From assembly GCA_943372515.1 (NCBI GenBank), contig CALRYY010000006.1:1-64000 (forward strand): a stretch of DNA of 64,000 nucleotides. Reading direction: 5' to 3'. The stretch is from RAM1 sp943372515 (lineage in GTDB: Bacteria; Pseudomonadota; Gammaproteobacteria; Burkholderiales; Burkholderiaceae_C). Positions 40,126 through 49,124 of this stretch are shown piece by piece (the first letter of the stretch is position 1; each line of letters opens with the position of its first letter). A program made the translations under genes and the position numbers. Below the pieces are notes generated by a model. The model had not been told where the DNA came from, ran no database searches, and saw only the letters and a program-made list of their open reading frames with translations.

Positions 40126-41130
40126 TTGAACATCCTGGTCCTTGGCGCCGGTGCCTGGGGCACGGCACTGGCGGCCAGCGCCGCGCCGCGGCATGCGGTG
40201 TCGCTGTGGGCGCGCGATCCGGGCCAGGCGGCGGTGATCACCGCCGCCCGCGAAAACGCCCTGTACCTGCCGGGCATTGCACTGCCGGCGTCGCTGGCCG
40301 TGCGCTGCGAGCCGATGGCGGAGCTGCCCGCATTGGCCAGCACCCAGGACCTCATCATCATTGCCACCCCCATGGCCGGCCTGCGCGGCCTTCTGCTGGC
40401 TTTGCAAGGCTGCACAGCCCCTGTGGCCTGGCTGTGCAAGGGCTTTGAAGAGCCGCAATCGCAACCCTGGGGCCTGCTGGCCCACGAGGTGCAGGCCGAG
40501 GTAGCACCGGGCCTGTTGGCAGGCGCCCTGAGCGGGCCCAGCTTTGCGCTGGAAGTCGCGCGTGGCCAGCCCACGGCACTGGTGGCCGCGGGCGCCCAGC
40601 CGGCGCTGCGCCAGGCGCTGGTCGATGCCTTTCACAGCCCGACCCTGCGCGTGTATGCCAACGACGACCTGGCCGGTGTGGAAGTCGGCGGCGCCGTCAA
40701 GAACGTGCTGGCCATTGCCACCGGCCTGTGCGACGGCCTGGGCCTGGGCCTGAATGCGCGCGCTGCGCTCATCACCCGCGGCCTGGCCGAAATGACCCGC
40801 CTGGGCCTCGCGCTGGGCGCACGGGCCGAGACCTTCATGGGCCTGGGTGGCCTGGGGGACCTGGTGCTGACCGCCACGGGTGATTTGAGCCGCAACCGCC
40901 GCGTGGGCCTGCTGCTGGCGCAGGGCCAGTCATTGCAGCAGGCGGTGGCTTCGCTGGGGCATGTGGCCGAAGGGGTGTATTGCGCACGCACCGTGGTGCA
41001 GCGCGCGCGGCTGCTGGATGTGGACATGCCCATTGCCAGCGCCGTGGTGGCGCTGCTGGACGGCGGGCTGTCACCCGCCGGGGCCGTGGCGCAGCTGATG
41101 GGGCGCGAGGCCCGCTCGGAATCTGCCTGA
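40126..41130 (+). CDS. gpsA: NAD(P)H-dependent glycerol-3-phosphate dehydrogenase
   Basis: 334 residues from a TTG immediately after the secB stop, giving the dinucleotide-binding start MNILVLGAGAWGTALA. CKGFEE, ALSGPSFALEVARGQPTAL, the catalytic Lys in VGGAVKNVLAIATG and GLGGLGDLVLTATGDLSRNRR are the family motifs. GpsA makes sn-glycerol-3-phosphate from dihydroxyacetone phosphate for phospholipids. The zero-gap TTG start makes it translationally dependent on secB. Confidence 0.96.
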   Translation: MNILVLGAGAWGTALAASAAPRHAVSLWARDPGQAAVITAARENALYLPGIALPASLAVRCEPMAELPALASTQDLIIIATPMAGLRGLLLALQGCTAPVAWLCKGFEEPQSQPWGLLAHEVQAEVAPGLLAGALSGPSFALEVARGQPTALVAAGAQPALRQALVDAFHSPTLRVYANDDLAGVEVGGAVKNVLAIATGLCDGLGLGLNARAALITRGLAEMTRLGLALGARAETFMGLGGLGDLVLTATGDLSRNRRVGLLLAQGQSLQQAVASLGHVAEGVYCARTVVQRARLLDVDMPIASAVVALLDGGLSPAGAVAQLMGREARSESA

Positions 41131-41136
41131 GCCGGG

Positions 41137-42159
41137 TTACGGTATCAGCGGCAACGCCACCGGCCCTGCGGGAATGGCGATCTGTTGGCCGTTCAGGCCC
41201 GCAAAGTCCAGCGTCTTGAGGCTCACATTCCAGGCCAGTGTGCTGGTGTGCATGCGCACGTTGTAAACGAGGTTCGTGAGGTCTTTCACCACGGCCCACT
41301 GCGTGTAGTCATATTCCACACCCTGGGGGTTCAGCACCGTCGGTTGGGTCCTGGCGCGTACGGTTCCCAGCGGGATGTCAACCGTGTTCAGCAAATGGAA
41401 AGCCTGCGTCTGCGCGTCGGCCGCGGTTGCCGCCTGCAGCGCAAACTGCTTGAGGTAGGCCGCGCGCACAAAACGCGAGGGCGGCGTGGCGTTGCCCGGC
41501 AGGCCGGCCAGCCCGGTCCCGTGGCCGGTGCTTTCGACTTTCAGGCTGCCCAGCGTGATCGACTCTGTGTCCCAGGGGTTCAGGCCCACGTAGTTGCGCA
41601 GGTTGTCGAGCTGCCAGGGGAACACCGGCCTGTTGGTGAGCACCGCCACCGGGTTGTCGTAGATGTTGGGCTTGCCGTTGATGAACTCGATGACGATGCT
41701 GTTTCCCTGCGCGTCATGCACGGGGAAATGCAATGGCCCGACCTTGGCCAGCCACTGGCCGCCTACGACGCGGACCTGGTCGCTTTCCAGAGCCTGGCGT
41801 ACATCGCTGGTGGTGGCGCAGTGTGCCAGCATCCAGTTGACGAAAAAGCCGCACAGCACATTGCGCCCGGGGTGCAGCAATGAGGGTTCCTGGTACTGCG
41901 TGCCCGGCAGCCACAAGGCGCCGGCCGACAGGCCGGCGGTGTTCAGGCCGTCGGTGCAGAGGCTGGTGCCGAAAGACGAGGTGCCCACAAAGCCGTAGCG
42001 GGGCGTCAGTTCCATCGACTCGCCGTCCAGCCCCTGCACAACGCCGCTGACCTTGGGTGCCCGTACATAAATCCGGGTGTGCAGGTCAGCGCCAAACTCC
42101 ATGCTGCGGCCGTTTACCCAGGCGCCATCAGCGGCCTGGATCAGAAAATCAGTGCACAT
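41137..42159 (-). CDS. Choloylglycine hydrolase family (linear amide C-N hydrolase)
   Basis: 340 residues. The start at 42159 is fixed by chemistry: it gives Met-Cys (MCTDFLIQAADG), and after Met removal Cys becomes the N-terminal nucleophile of this Ntn-hydrolase family. Arg18 and Glu21 in NGRSMEF, and Asn in LTNRPVFPWQLDNL, correspond to other active-site residues, with Glu in place of the usual Asp of bile-salt hydrolases. No signal peptide then exists, so the enzyme is cytoplasmic. Relatives cleave conjugated bile salts, penicillin V or acyl-homoserine lactones; the substrate here is open. Confidence 0.9.
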   Translation of the reverse strand: MCTDFLIQAADGAWVNGRSMEFGADLHTRIYVRAPKVSGVVQGLDGESMELTPRYGFVGTSSFGTSLCTDGLNTAGLSAGALWLPGTQYQEPSLLHPGRNVLCGFFVNWMLAHCATTSDVRQALESDQVRVVGGQWLAKVGPLHFPVHDAQGNSIVIEFINGKPNIYDNPVAVLTNRPVFPWQLDNLRNYVGLNPWDTESITLGSLKVESTGHGTGLAGLPGNATPPSRFVRAAYLKQFALQAATAADAQTQAFHLLNTVDIPLGTVRARTQPTVLNPQGVEYDYTQWAVVKDLTNLVYNVRMHTSTLAWNVSLKTLDFAGLNGQQIAIPAGPVALPLIP

Positions 42160-42177
42160 AGGTATCGCCCTTCGGAA

Positions 42178-42239
42178 AAGTTGTGGTGGATGGGGTGTCC
42201 ATTGCGGCACAACCGGCAGCCCGCAACAACCCACAACTT
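42178..42239 (-). promoter_or_regulatory. Large stem-loop in the gap before the choloylglycine hydrolase gene
   Basis: AAGTTGTGG (42178-42186) is the exact inverse of CCACAACTT (42231-42239). Between them GCGG/CCGC (42194-42224 area) can form an inner stem. On the minus strand the element begins 25 bp after the DUF11 stop and ends ~18 bp before the hydrolase ATG, with TTTT right after the closing arm. It may be a terminator for the DUF11 transcript or a structured leader of the hydrolase mRNA. Confidence 0.5.
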
Positions 42240-42264
42240 GAGGAGGAAACCGCCTGAACCTGCC

Positions 42265-45200
42265 CTATTGCCCGGTGGCGGTCACGCCGCACGCAACGGT
42301 CACAGTGACCTGTCCGCCAGAGGGCAGTGACGGTATGGGGTAGCCCGCCTGCAGCGACGCGATGGGGATGGTCGTGCCCCCGCATGCCGCGCCGCCACTG
42401 GCCGCGCAGGCTGCTGCCGTGGTGCACGACAGGCCCGCCGCTGCCGGGTCCTGCAGCACGCTGTTGTCCGCTGGTGAGGGCCCGGCGTTGCCCACCGTGA
42501 TGATGTAGGTGGACGTGGCGCCCGACGCAACCGTCGTGGTGTTGCTGGTTTTGGCAATGCTCACATTGACCAGGCCCAGCACGTTGTCCACGTCCTCGGC
42601 TTCGTTGTTGAGCAGGTTGCTGTCCACCAGGCCCGGCGGCAGTTGCAGCTCGGCCGTGCCGGTCACCTGGCCCAGCAGCGCGGTGATGGACGCCGTGATG
42701 GTGAAGGTGACCGTGGTGCCTGCGGGCAGCGCCGGTATGGTCAGCCCCGCGCCCTCAATGCCGCTGACCGTGGTGGAGACAGGGCACAGCGCGCCCACCC
42801 CGTTGGCCTGGCAACTGATGTCGATCTTGCTCAGCCCCGGATCCACCGAGTCCTTGAGCACCACGCCGTCGGCCGGGCCGGGGCCGTTGTTGGCCACCGT
42901 CACGATGTAGGTGGTGGTGGACAGCGTGACCACCGTGGTGGTGTTGTCGGTCTTGGTCACCACCGGGTCGGCATTGGGCGTGCATTCGCGCAGGGTCACC
43001 TGGGCACTGCCGAAGGCGTCGCCGTTGGTGCTGCCGGTGTGTGTGTCCCACAGGGCCAGCACCACTGAAGTGACCGACGCCGTGAAGTTGCGCTGGCGCA
43101 GCGTCCAGGCGTCACCGCTGCCCAGCGTTTCCAGCGCATACACGTCGGTGCCGCCCAGCACCTGGGTGGACGGCCCGGCCGTCAGGCGAAACTGGATGCT
43201 GGGCAGGGCGTTGGCCGCCACGTTGCCCGGCACGATGGCGTTGGAGCCGTAGTACAGCCAGGTGTAGGTACGGCCCACGGTCAGGCCGTTCACGGTCTGC
43301 GACCAGTAGCGGTAGGCCGCGCCGGTGTCGTTGCCGTTGTGGTACAGCCAGGTGTTGGCGCCCGCCACGCTGCGGCTCACGTCACCGGGGAACGGGTTTT
43401 GCACCGTCAGCCCGCCGTAGTTGCGCGCGCCCGACTGGATGCCCACGCCGGTGTCGGGCACGTTGGTGTTCAACGGGTACTGGCTGATGGCCGCGCCCAG
43501 GGCGGCGCCGGTGTTGGCAAAGTCGCCATTGACCACCAGATTGACGGGCTGCTCGGTGGTGCCTGCCGGGCAGATGCCCGCAGCGGTCACGACCGTGGTG
43601 TTGGCCACGCCCACGGCGTCTGTATCGCTGGCGCTGTTGTTGGCCAGGTTCGGGTCATTCAAGGCCGGCGGTGGCGTGATGGACGCCGAGTTGATCACTG
43701 ACCCGCTGCCTGCGGTGACCTGTGCATTCAACTCAAACGTGACCGAGCCACCCGCAGGCAAGGTGGGGATCTGCACGCCCGCCTGGAAAGTGGTGGTGGA
43801 CAGGCCGCCGGGGCAGATGGCGCCGCCGGATGAAGAGCAGTTGACACTGAGCTTGGACAGGCCGGTGGCGGCCGGGTCGGTGATGGTGGTGCCGTTCGCT
43901 GCCGACGGGCCGGGGTTGACCACGCTGATCTGGTAAGCCGTGACACCGCCTGCGGTGACCGTGCCCACGTTGTTTGTTTTTGTGATGGACAGGTCGGCCA
44001 CGGGCACCGAGATGACGGTCGTGGCCGTGGCGGTGTTGTTGGCCGGGGACGGGTCGGTGAAGCCCGGCGTGATGGTGGCCGTGGCCGTGTTGGTGAGGGT
44101 GCCTGCGCTGACGGCCGTGCCGTCGATCTGGATGCGGATCTCTGCGCCGCTGGCGATCTGGATACGCGGCAGGGTCACCGTGTTGCCGCTGCCCGCACCG
44201 CCGGTGCCCGCGCCTGCGGTGTCGCAGTCGGCGCTGCCGCTGGTGACGGTACACACCCAGGTGACGCTGCCGATGGCCGCCGGCACGATGTCGCTCACCG
44301 TGGTGCTGCCGCCCAGGTTGGCCGGGCCCGCGTTGGACAGCGTCAGCACGTATTGCACGGGCGCGCCCGTGTCGGCCGTGGCCGGGCCGGTCTTGGCCAG
44401 GGCCAGCTCGGCGGTCACCGGCGGTGCACCGGCGATCACCACGTCTTCCTGCGTGCTGGCGCCTGCGGCGTAGTTGCTGCCACCGGCCACATTGCCAATG
44501 GCGTCTGTGCTGGCGGGGCTGGCCGTGGGGTTGGTGCCGGCCAGGGCTGCCACCCCCGTGAGCCGCGTGGGGTCGGTGTAGTCGGCGGTGGCGGGGTTGT
44601 TGTAGGTGCCGGACGTGGCCGCGTTCAGGCTCACGTTGAAGCTCAGCGTCAGGCCCGCGCCGCTGTCCAGCGTGAAGCCGGTGGTGGGGTTGCCCGGCGC
44701 GCCCATGACCAGTGTGGAGGTGCCGGTGACGATGAGCGGTGACGCCGGGCCGCTGGCGCCGGCGCCATAGGTCACGACGGCCGTGGTGCCGCTCAGCGTG
44801 AACGGCGGGGGCAACACGTCGCCCAGCGCCACACCCGTGACGAGGCCCGAGGTGGCGGCATTGTTCACCCGGATGCTGTAGCTCGCCGTGGTGTCGGGGG
44901 GGACGGTGCGCGCGGGCGTGGTGGTGAGCTTGCTGACGGTCAGCGCTGGCAGGCATTCGTAGCCTGGCAGCACGCCGGGTGCGGAGCTGGAAGCCAATGT
45001 GGCGTCGCTGGTGCCGGCGCCGCCGGGGTTGGCTTGCATGTTGCCGGAAAAACCCAGGAACAGGTCTTCGCGCGACTTGCCGTTGATGCCGCCGGCCAGG
45101 TCCATCGCGCCCGGTGCCGCGTTGGCATAGACCGCGCCGCCACCACCACCGCCGCCAGGGCCTTCGCGCTCGCCGCCGCAGCAGTTGCCCTGCACGCCGG

Positions 45201-46560
45201 TGGGGCTGGGGATGCTGGTGTTGGTGTTGTTCAGGTTCGAATCGGCACCGTCGCCGCCGCGTGCCTGCACGCTCACGTTGCCGTGGCCGCTGCCGGCAAT
45301 CAGCAGCACCGAGCCGCCCGCGCCGCCGCCGCCGCCCGCGTCATTGGACACATCAGAGTCCCAGCCGCGCTGGCCGTCGGCGCGCAGGATGCCCGGGCCA
45401 CTGAACGTGCCGGCTCGCACCATGATGATGCCGCCACCGTTGCCGCCCGCGCCGCGCGGGCTGGTGCCGTCGTTCAGGCTGCCCGAGCCGCCGCCGCCGC
45501 CCATGAAGATGTTGGTGGCCAGCAGCACGCCGGTTTGCGGCGCGCGCGAGCCACCGTAGCCGCCGGTGTCCAGCAGGCCGTCGCCGTTGTAGGTCTGTCC
45601 GCCGTTGCCGCCGGCCCCACCATTGCCGCCACCGCCGCCCGCAGCGTTGTGCGAATTGCCGCCGCCACCGGCGTTGGCCGGCGCGCCGCGTTGGTAATCG
45701 CCGTTGGGGTAACCGCCTGCCGCGCCGTTGTCGACCGACGTCGGGGCGCCGTCATTGAAGCGCGTTCCGCTGTTGTAGCCACCGGCCACCGAGGTCTGCA
45801 CGTATTGGGGTGTGCCGCCAATGCCTTCGCCCTTGCTGCCGCCCTGGTCCGTATTGGCGTTGCGGTAATTGAGCGTGCCCGAGGGCGATGCCGAATTATT
45901 GACGCCCTGCACCCCGCCGCGAAAGCCGCGGTTGGACGCCTGGATGTGCGGTCCCGCGCCGGTGAAGGTCAGCCGGCCCGCCACATCCATGGCCACCACG
46001 CCACCCACCAGGCCATTCCACGGCAAGGGCGTCACCGGGTTGGCGCCGTCAATGGTCACGCTGGGGTATTGCGGCACACGGATCACCTGGTAGGTGCGCC
46101 GCGTGGTGCTGCCCGCGTTCTGGGTGTAGGCGCTGGTCAATGCCGGGCTGAACGTGATGTTGTTGCCTGCGGCTGCTGTGACGCGCAGAAACTGGTACGC
46201 GCCCGCGTTGTCCAGTGCGGTGTAGCCGTTGGCCTGCGAAATGCTGCTGCCCGGGCGGCTGTTGTTGGTGCCCACGCCGTCGCCATAGCGTTCGTCGTTG
46301 CTGGTGTTCAGCGTCACCGCCTGCATCTGGATGATGAGCAGCACATCGCCCACGGCCACCGCGCCCGCCGCGCCCGATGCGGCGCCCAGCGTGAGGGTGG
46401 TGTTGCCCACGGCGCGGTTGCCGTTGCCCACGTGGTAACGATTGATGACGCCGCCAACGGTGCCCGGCGCATCCTTGCCCGGTACCGCGCACACCTGGGC
46501 CTGTGCCGCCGGTGCCAGCAACGCGCAGGCCCACAACAGCATGGCCGCGTATTTGTTCAT
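42265..46560 (-). CDS. Large secreted glycine-rich protein with DUF11 repeats
   Basis: 1431 residues from ATG at 46560, which gives a signal peptide ending APAAQAQ; the longer frame upstream lacks one. No strong ribosome-binding site is visible. Residues ~30-530 are Gly/Asn-rich with many GGxGG runs. Five DUF11-type beta domains follow near 540, 720, 853, 1200 and 1333, with the signature TYxIxVxNxGPSxAxG (e.g. TAYQISVVNPGPSAANG). Between the third and fourth lies a ~200-residue jelly-roll-like region (NLVVNGDFANTG to WDTHTGSTNGD) resembling a carbohydrate-binding or lectin-like domain. There is no sorting motif or anchor. Likely a cell-surface or extracellular structural protein; its export partner is unknown. 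Confidence 0.85.
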   Translation of the reverse strand: MNKYAAMLLWACALLAPAAQAQVCAVPGKDAPGTVGGVINRYHVGNGNRAVGNTTLTLGAASGAAGAVAVGDVLLIIQMQAVTLNTSNDERYGDGVGTNNSRPGSSISQANGYTALDNAGAYQFLRVTAAAGNNITFSPALTSAYTQNAGSTTRRTYQVIRVPQYPSVTIDGANPVTPLPWNGLVGGVVAMDVAGRLTFTGAGPHIQASNRGFRGGVQGVNNSASPSGTLNYRNANTDQGGSKGEGIGGTPQYVQTSVAGGYNSGTRFNDGAPTSVDNGAAGGYPNGDYQRGAPANAGGGGNSHNAAGGGGGNGGAGGNGGQTYNGDGLLDTGGYGGSRAPQTGVLLATNIFMGGGGGSGSLNDGTSPRGAGGNGGGIIMVRAGTFSGPGILRADGQRGWDSDVSNDAGGGGGAGGSVLLIAGSGHGNVSVQARGGDGADSNLNNTNTSIPSPTGVQGNCCGGEREGPGGGGGGGAVYANAAPGAMDLAGGINGKSREDLFLGFSGNMQANPGGAGTSDATLASSSAPGVLPGYECLPALTVSKLTTTPARTVPPDTTASYSIRVNNAATSGLVTGVALGDVLPPPFTLSGTTAVVTYGAGASGPASPLIVTGTSTLVMGAPGNPTTGFTLDSGAGLTLSFNVSLNAATSGTYNNPATADYTDPTRLTGVAALAGTNPTASPASTDAIGNVAGGSNYAAGASTQEDVVIAGAPPVTAELALAKTGPATADTGAPVQYVLTLSNAGPANLGGSTTVSDIVPAAIGSVTWVCTVTSGSADCDTAGAGTGGAGSGNTVTLPRIQIASGAEIRIQIDGTAVSAGTLTNTATATITPGFTDPSPANNTATATTVISVPVADLSITKTNNVGTVTAGGVTAYQISVVNPGPSAANGTTITDPAATGLSKLSVNCSSSGGAICPGGLSTTTFQAGVQIPTLPAGGSVTFELNAQVTAGSGSVINSASITPPPALNDPNLANNSASDTDAVGVANTTVVTAAGICPAGTTEQPVNLVVNGDFANTGAALGAAISQYPLNTNVPDTGVGIQSGARNYGGLTVQNPFPGDVSRSVAGANTWLYHNGNDTGAAYRYWSQTVNGLTVGRTYTWLYYGSNAIVPGNVAANALPSIQFRLTAGPSTQVLGGTDVYALETLGSGDAWTLRQRNFTASVTSVVLALWDTHTGSTNGDAFGSAQVTLRECTPNADPVVTKTDNTTTVVTLSTTTYIVTVANNGPGPADGVVLKDSVDPGLSKIDISCQANGVGALCPVSTTVSGIEGAGLTIPALPAGTTVTFTITASITALLGQVTGTAELQLPPGLVDSNLLNNEAEDVDNVLGLVNVSIAKTSNTTTVASGATSTYIITVGNAGPSPADNSVLQDPAAAGLSCTTAAACAASGGAACGGTTIPIASLQAGYPIPSLPSGGQVTVTVACGVTATGQ

Positions 46561-46634
46561 GCGGACAATAGTAACGGACCGTAAGCGTTTTGTGGGTTGT
46601 TGGTTCCCGCAACGGCGCCCTGGTGTGGGGGTTA

Positions 46635-46955
46635 TCAGCCGTGAAGTATTTGTGACAGTGCCTCGTGCACCTGCTGCGCTTCGCGGGGGCGCACCACGCG
46701 CACCATTTCTGCTCCGTCGTGCAGAAAGATCAAGGTGGGCCACAGCTTCACGCCGAAGGTGCGGCCCAGCTTGCGGCCGCTGCCGTCTTCAATCTTGATG
46801 TGGCGAACGGGTTGGCCGGCCAGGGCTTCGGTGATGGCGGGCTGGGCGGCGCGGCACACGCCGCACCAGTTGGTACCAAATTCAAGCACAGTGGCGCCGG
46901 GCAGGGCGTCCACCCCGGCGCGGTCAGGGGCCGTTTCAAGATAAGGTGAGGTCAT
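46635..46955 (-). CDS. Thioredoxin family protein
   Basis: 106 residues from ATG at 46955 (MTSPYLETAPDRAG). The active site WCGVC and cis-Pro in LWPTLIFLHDG define a thioredoxin fold, and length is that of a single-domain thioredoxin. The active-site dipeptide GV differs from the usual GP. The long open frame extending upstream is a shadow of nadC. The start overlaps an unused ATG on the opposite strand, and nadC starts 55 bp away in the divergent direction. Confidence 0.9.
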   Translation of the reverse strand: MTSPYLETAPDRAGVDALPGATVLEFGTNWCGVCRAAQPAITEALAGQPVRHIKIEDGSGRKLGRTFGVKLWPTLIFLHDGAEMVRVVRPREAQQVHEALSQILHG

Positions 46956-47010
46956 GGGGTTGATTTTGGCAAAACGCGGCCGTCTGCGTGTTGTCGCTAT
47001 GCTTGAGTCC

Positions 47011-47889
47011 ATGTCAGACACATTTGATTTTTCTCCCTCGATGGTGGCCGCACTGGCGCAGGCAGACGCCGCGCGCGCCCTGGACGAAGACCTGGGCGCG
47101 GGCGACCTGACGGCCGGCCTGGTAGACCCGGCGCGCCAGGCCCATGCCCGCGTGCTGGCCCGCGAACCAGCGGTCATCTGCGGCGCACCCTGGGCCGAAG
47201 CTGCGCTGGCGCGCCTGGCCCCCGGCGCACAGATCACCTGGCACGTGGCCGAAGGCCAGCGCTGCCGTGCCGACCAGGTGGTCTTTGAGGTGCAGGCCCC
47301 GGCCCGCGCGCTGCTGAGTGCCGAGCGCACCATGCTCAACTTTTTGCAACTGCTCAGTGCCGTGGCCACCAAGACGGCTGTGTACGTGGACGCCGTCAAG
47401 GGCACGCGCGCGCAGATCGTGGACACACGCAAGACCCTGCCGGGCCTGCGCCTGGCGCAGAAATACGCAGTGCGCACCGGCGGCGGCACCAACCACCGCA
47501 TCGGCCTGTATGACGCCGTGCTCATCAAGGAAAACCATATCGCTGCCGCTGGCGGCGTCACGCCCGTGCTGCAGGCCGCAGCGCGCCTGGTGGCCACAGC
47601 CAGTACGCAACCCAGCTTCATCGAGATCGAGGTCGAAACACTGGACCAGCTGCGCGAGGCGCTGGACGCCGGCGCAAAGATGGTGCTGCTGGACAACATG
47701 AGCCTGCCCACGCTGCACGAGGCTGTGCACATCAACGCAGGCCGCGCCATCCTGGAAATATCGGGCGGCGTGACGCTCGACGGCATCCGGGCCCTGGCTG
47801 AAACCGGCGTGGACCGCATCTCCATCGGAACCCTGACCAAAGACGTCAAGGCCACGGATTTCTCCATGCGTTTGCAGGAACTCAAATGA
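47011..47889 (+). CDS. nadC: Nicotinate-nucleotide pyrophosphorylase (carboxylating)
   Basis: 292 residues from ATG at 47011 (MSDTFDFSPSMVAALAQ), with GAG upstream; ATGs at 46954 and 46999 are alternatives but add a non-homologous leader. Motifs include DLGAGDLTAGLV, ERTMLNFLQLLSAVAT, DTRKTLPGLRLAQKYAVRTGGG and KENHIAAAGG. NadC converts quinolinate and PRPP to nicotinate mononucleotide with loss of CO2. ATGA overlap with nadA places consecutive NAD-pathway steps in one operon. Confidence 0.95.
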   Translation: MSDTFDFSPSMVAALAQADAARALDEDLGAGDLTAGLVDPARQAHARVLAREPAVICGAPWAEAALARLAPGAQITWHVAEGQRCRADQVVFEVQAPARALLSAERTMLNFLQLLSAVATKTAVYVDAVKGTRAQIVDTRKTLPGLRLAQKYAVRTGGGTNHRIGLYDAVLIKENHIAAAGGVTPVLQAAARLVATASTQPSFIEIEVETLDQLREALDAGAKMVLLDNMSLPTLHEAVHINAGRAILEISGGVTLDGIRALAETGVDRISIGTLTKDVKATDFSMRLQELK

Positions 47890-49001
47890 GCACAGTCATT
47901 GACGTTGAATACGAACAACCCGAAACCATTGGCGCTGCGGTGTGCGAGACCAAGCACGCCTGGGCCCGCATTCCGGTGGAGCCCGGCCCCCAACAGCGCG
48001 CCGGGCTGAAAGACAAGATCCGCCGCCTGCTGAAGGAAAAGAACGCGGTCATGGTGTCGCACTATTACGTGCACCCCGACCTGCAGGACCTGGCCGAAGA
48101 AACCGGCGGCATCGTCAGTGATTCACTGGAGATGGCGCGCTTTGGCCGCGACCATGCGGCCCAGACGCTGGTGGTGTCGGGCGTGAAGTTCATGGGCGAA
48201 ACCGCCAAGATTTTGAGCCCCGAAAAACGCGTGCTCATGCCCGACCTGGACGCCAACTGTTCGCTGGACCTGGGCTGCCCCATAGACGAATTCAACGCAT
48301 TCTGCGACGCCCACCCCGACCGCACGGTGGTGGTGTACGCCAACACCAGCGCTGCTGTGAAGGCGCGGTCTGACTGGCTGGTCACGTCCAGCTGCGCTTT
48401 AGACATCGTGGGCGCGCTGAAGGAAAAGGGCCACAAGATCCTGTGGGCGCCCGACCGCCACCTGGGTGGCTACATCCAGCGCCAGACCGGGGCTGACATG
48501 GTGTTCTGGAACGGCTCGTGCATCGTGCACGACGAGTTCAAGGCGTTTGAGCTGCAGGCGCTGATGAAGGAACACCCCCGCGCCAAGGTGCTGGTGCATC
48601 CCGAGTCACCCGCCGACGTGGTGGCGCTGGCACATGCGGTGGGCTCCACCTCGGCCATCCTCAAGGCTGCAAAAGACATGGACGCCAAAGAGTTCATCGT
48701 GGCCACCGACAACGGCATGATGCACAAGCTGCGCACGCTGAACCCGGGCAAGGTGTTTTACGAGGCGCCTACCGCCGGCAACAGCGCCACCTGCAAGAGC
48801 TGCGCGCACTGCCCCTGGATGGCCATGAACGGCCTGGCCGGCCTGGCCCATGTGCTGGAAACAGGCGGCAATGAAATCCACGTAGACCCGGCGCTGGGCC
48901 TGCAGGCGCGTGTACCGATTGACCGCATGCTGGCATTCACCGCCGCGCTGAAGGCGGGGCAGGCGGCCGGGTCGCTGGTGCCGGATATTGGAGCAGCCTG
49001 A
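47886..49001 (+). CDS. nadA: Quinolinate synthase A
   Basis: 371 residues. NadA condenses iminoaspartate with dihydroxyacetone phosphate to quinolinate using a [4Fe-4S] cluster. Cluster Cys residues can be seen in ANCSLDLGCP, in SSCALDIVG and in CKSCAHCPWMAMNGL. VSHYYVHPDLQDLAEETGG, VYANTSAAVKARSDW and VHPESPADVV are further substrate-binding motifs. The ATG overlaps the nadC stop. The third gene of the pathway, nadB, lies 764 bp away on the opposite strand. Confidence 0.96.
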   Translation: MSTVIDVEYEQPETIGAAVCETKHAWARIPVEPGPQQRAGLKDKIRRLLKEKNAVMVSHYYVHPDLQDLAEETGGIVSDSLEMARFGRDHAAQTLVVSGVKFMGETAKILSPEKRVLMPDLDANCSLDLGCPIDEFNAFCDAHPDRTVVVYANTSAAVKARSDWLVTSSCALDIVGALKEKGHKILWAPDRHLGGYIQRQTGADMVFWNGSCIVHDEFKAFELQALMKEHPRAKVLVHPESPADVVALAHAVGSTSAILKAAKDMDAKEFIVATDNGMMHKLRTLNPGKVFYEAPTAGNSATCKSCAHCPWMAMNGLAGLAHVLETGGNEIHVDPALGLQARVPIDRMLAFTAALKAGQAAGSLVPDIGAA

Positions 49002-49028
49002 GCCGGATTTCTCTTTATTTGTAAATGG

Positions 49029-49096
49029 CCTCCTCTGATCAGAGGAGGAAAGCCGCGCGCCTGCGCGCCCGGCGGGCATTTGCATTGCAAAATGCC
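49029..49096. promoter_or_regulatory. Three dyads between nadA and the next gene
   Basis: CCTCCTCTGATCAGAGGAGG (49029-49048) is a perfect 20-bp palindrome. It is followed by a GCGCGC-CT-GCGCGC hairpin near 49055-49068 and then GGCATTTGC/GCAAAATGCC (49075-49096), a 9-bp stem with one bulge. None has a T-run. Together they fill the 123-bp gap. They may end nadA transcription by structure, or control the strongly initiated gene at 49125. Confidence 0.6.
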
Positions 49097-49124
49097 GCGT
49101 CCCAATACACATTCAGGAGGAACC

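Noticed and set aside
45034..46584. 516-codon plus-strand frame opposite the DUF11 protein
   Set aside because: Ala/Val/Arg-rich shadow of the Gly-rich repeats, with no domain or ribosome-binding site.
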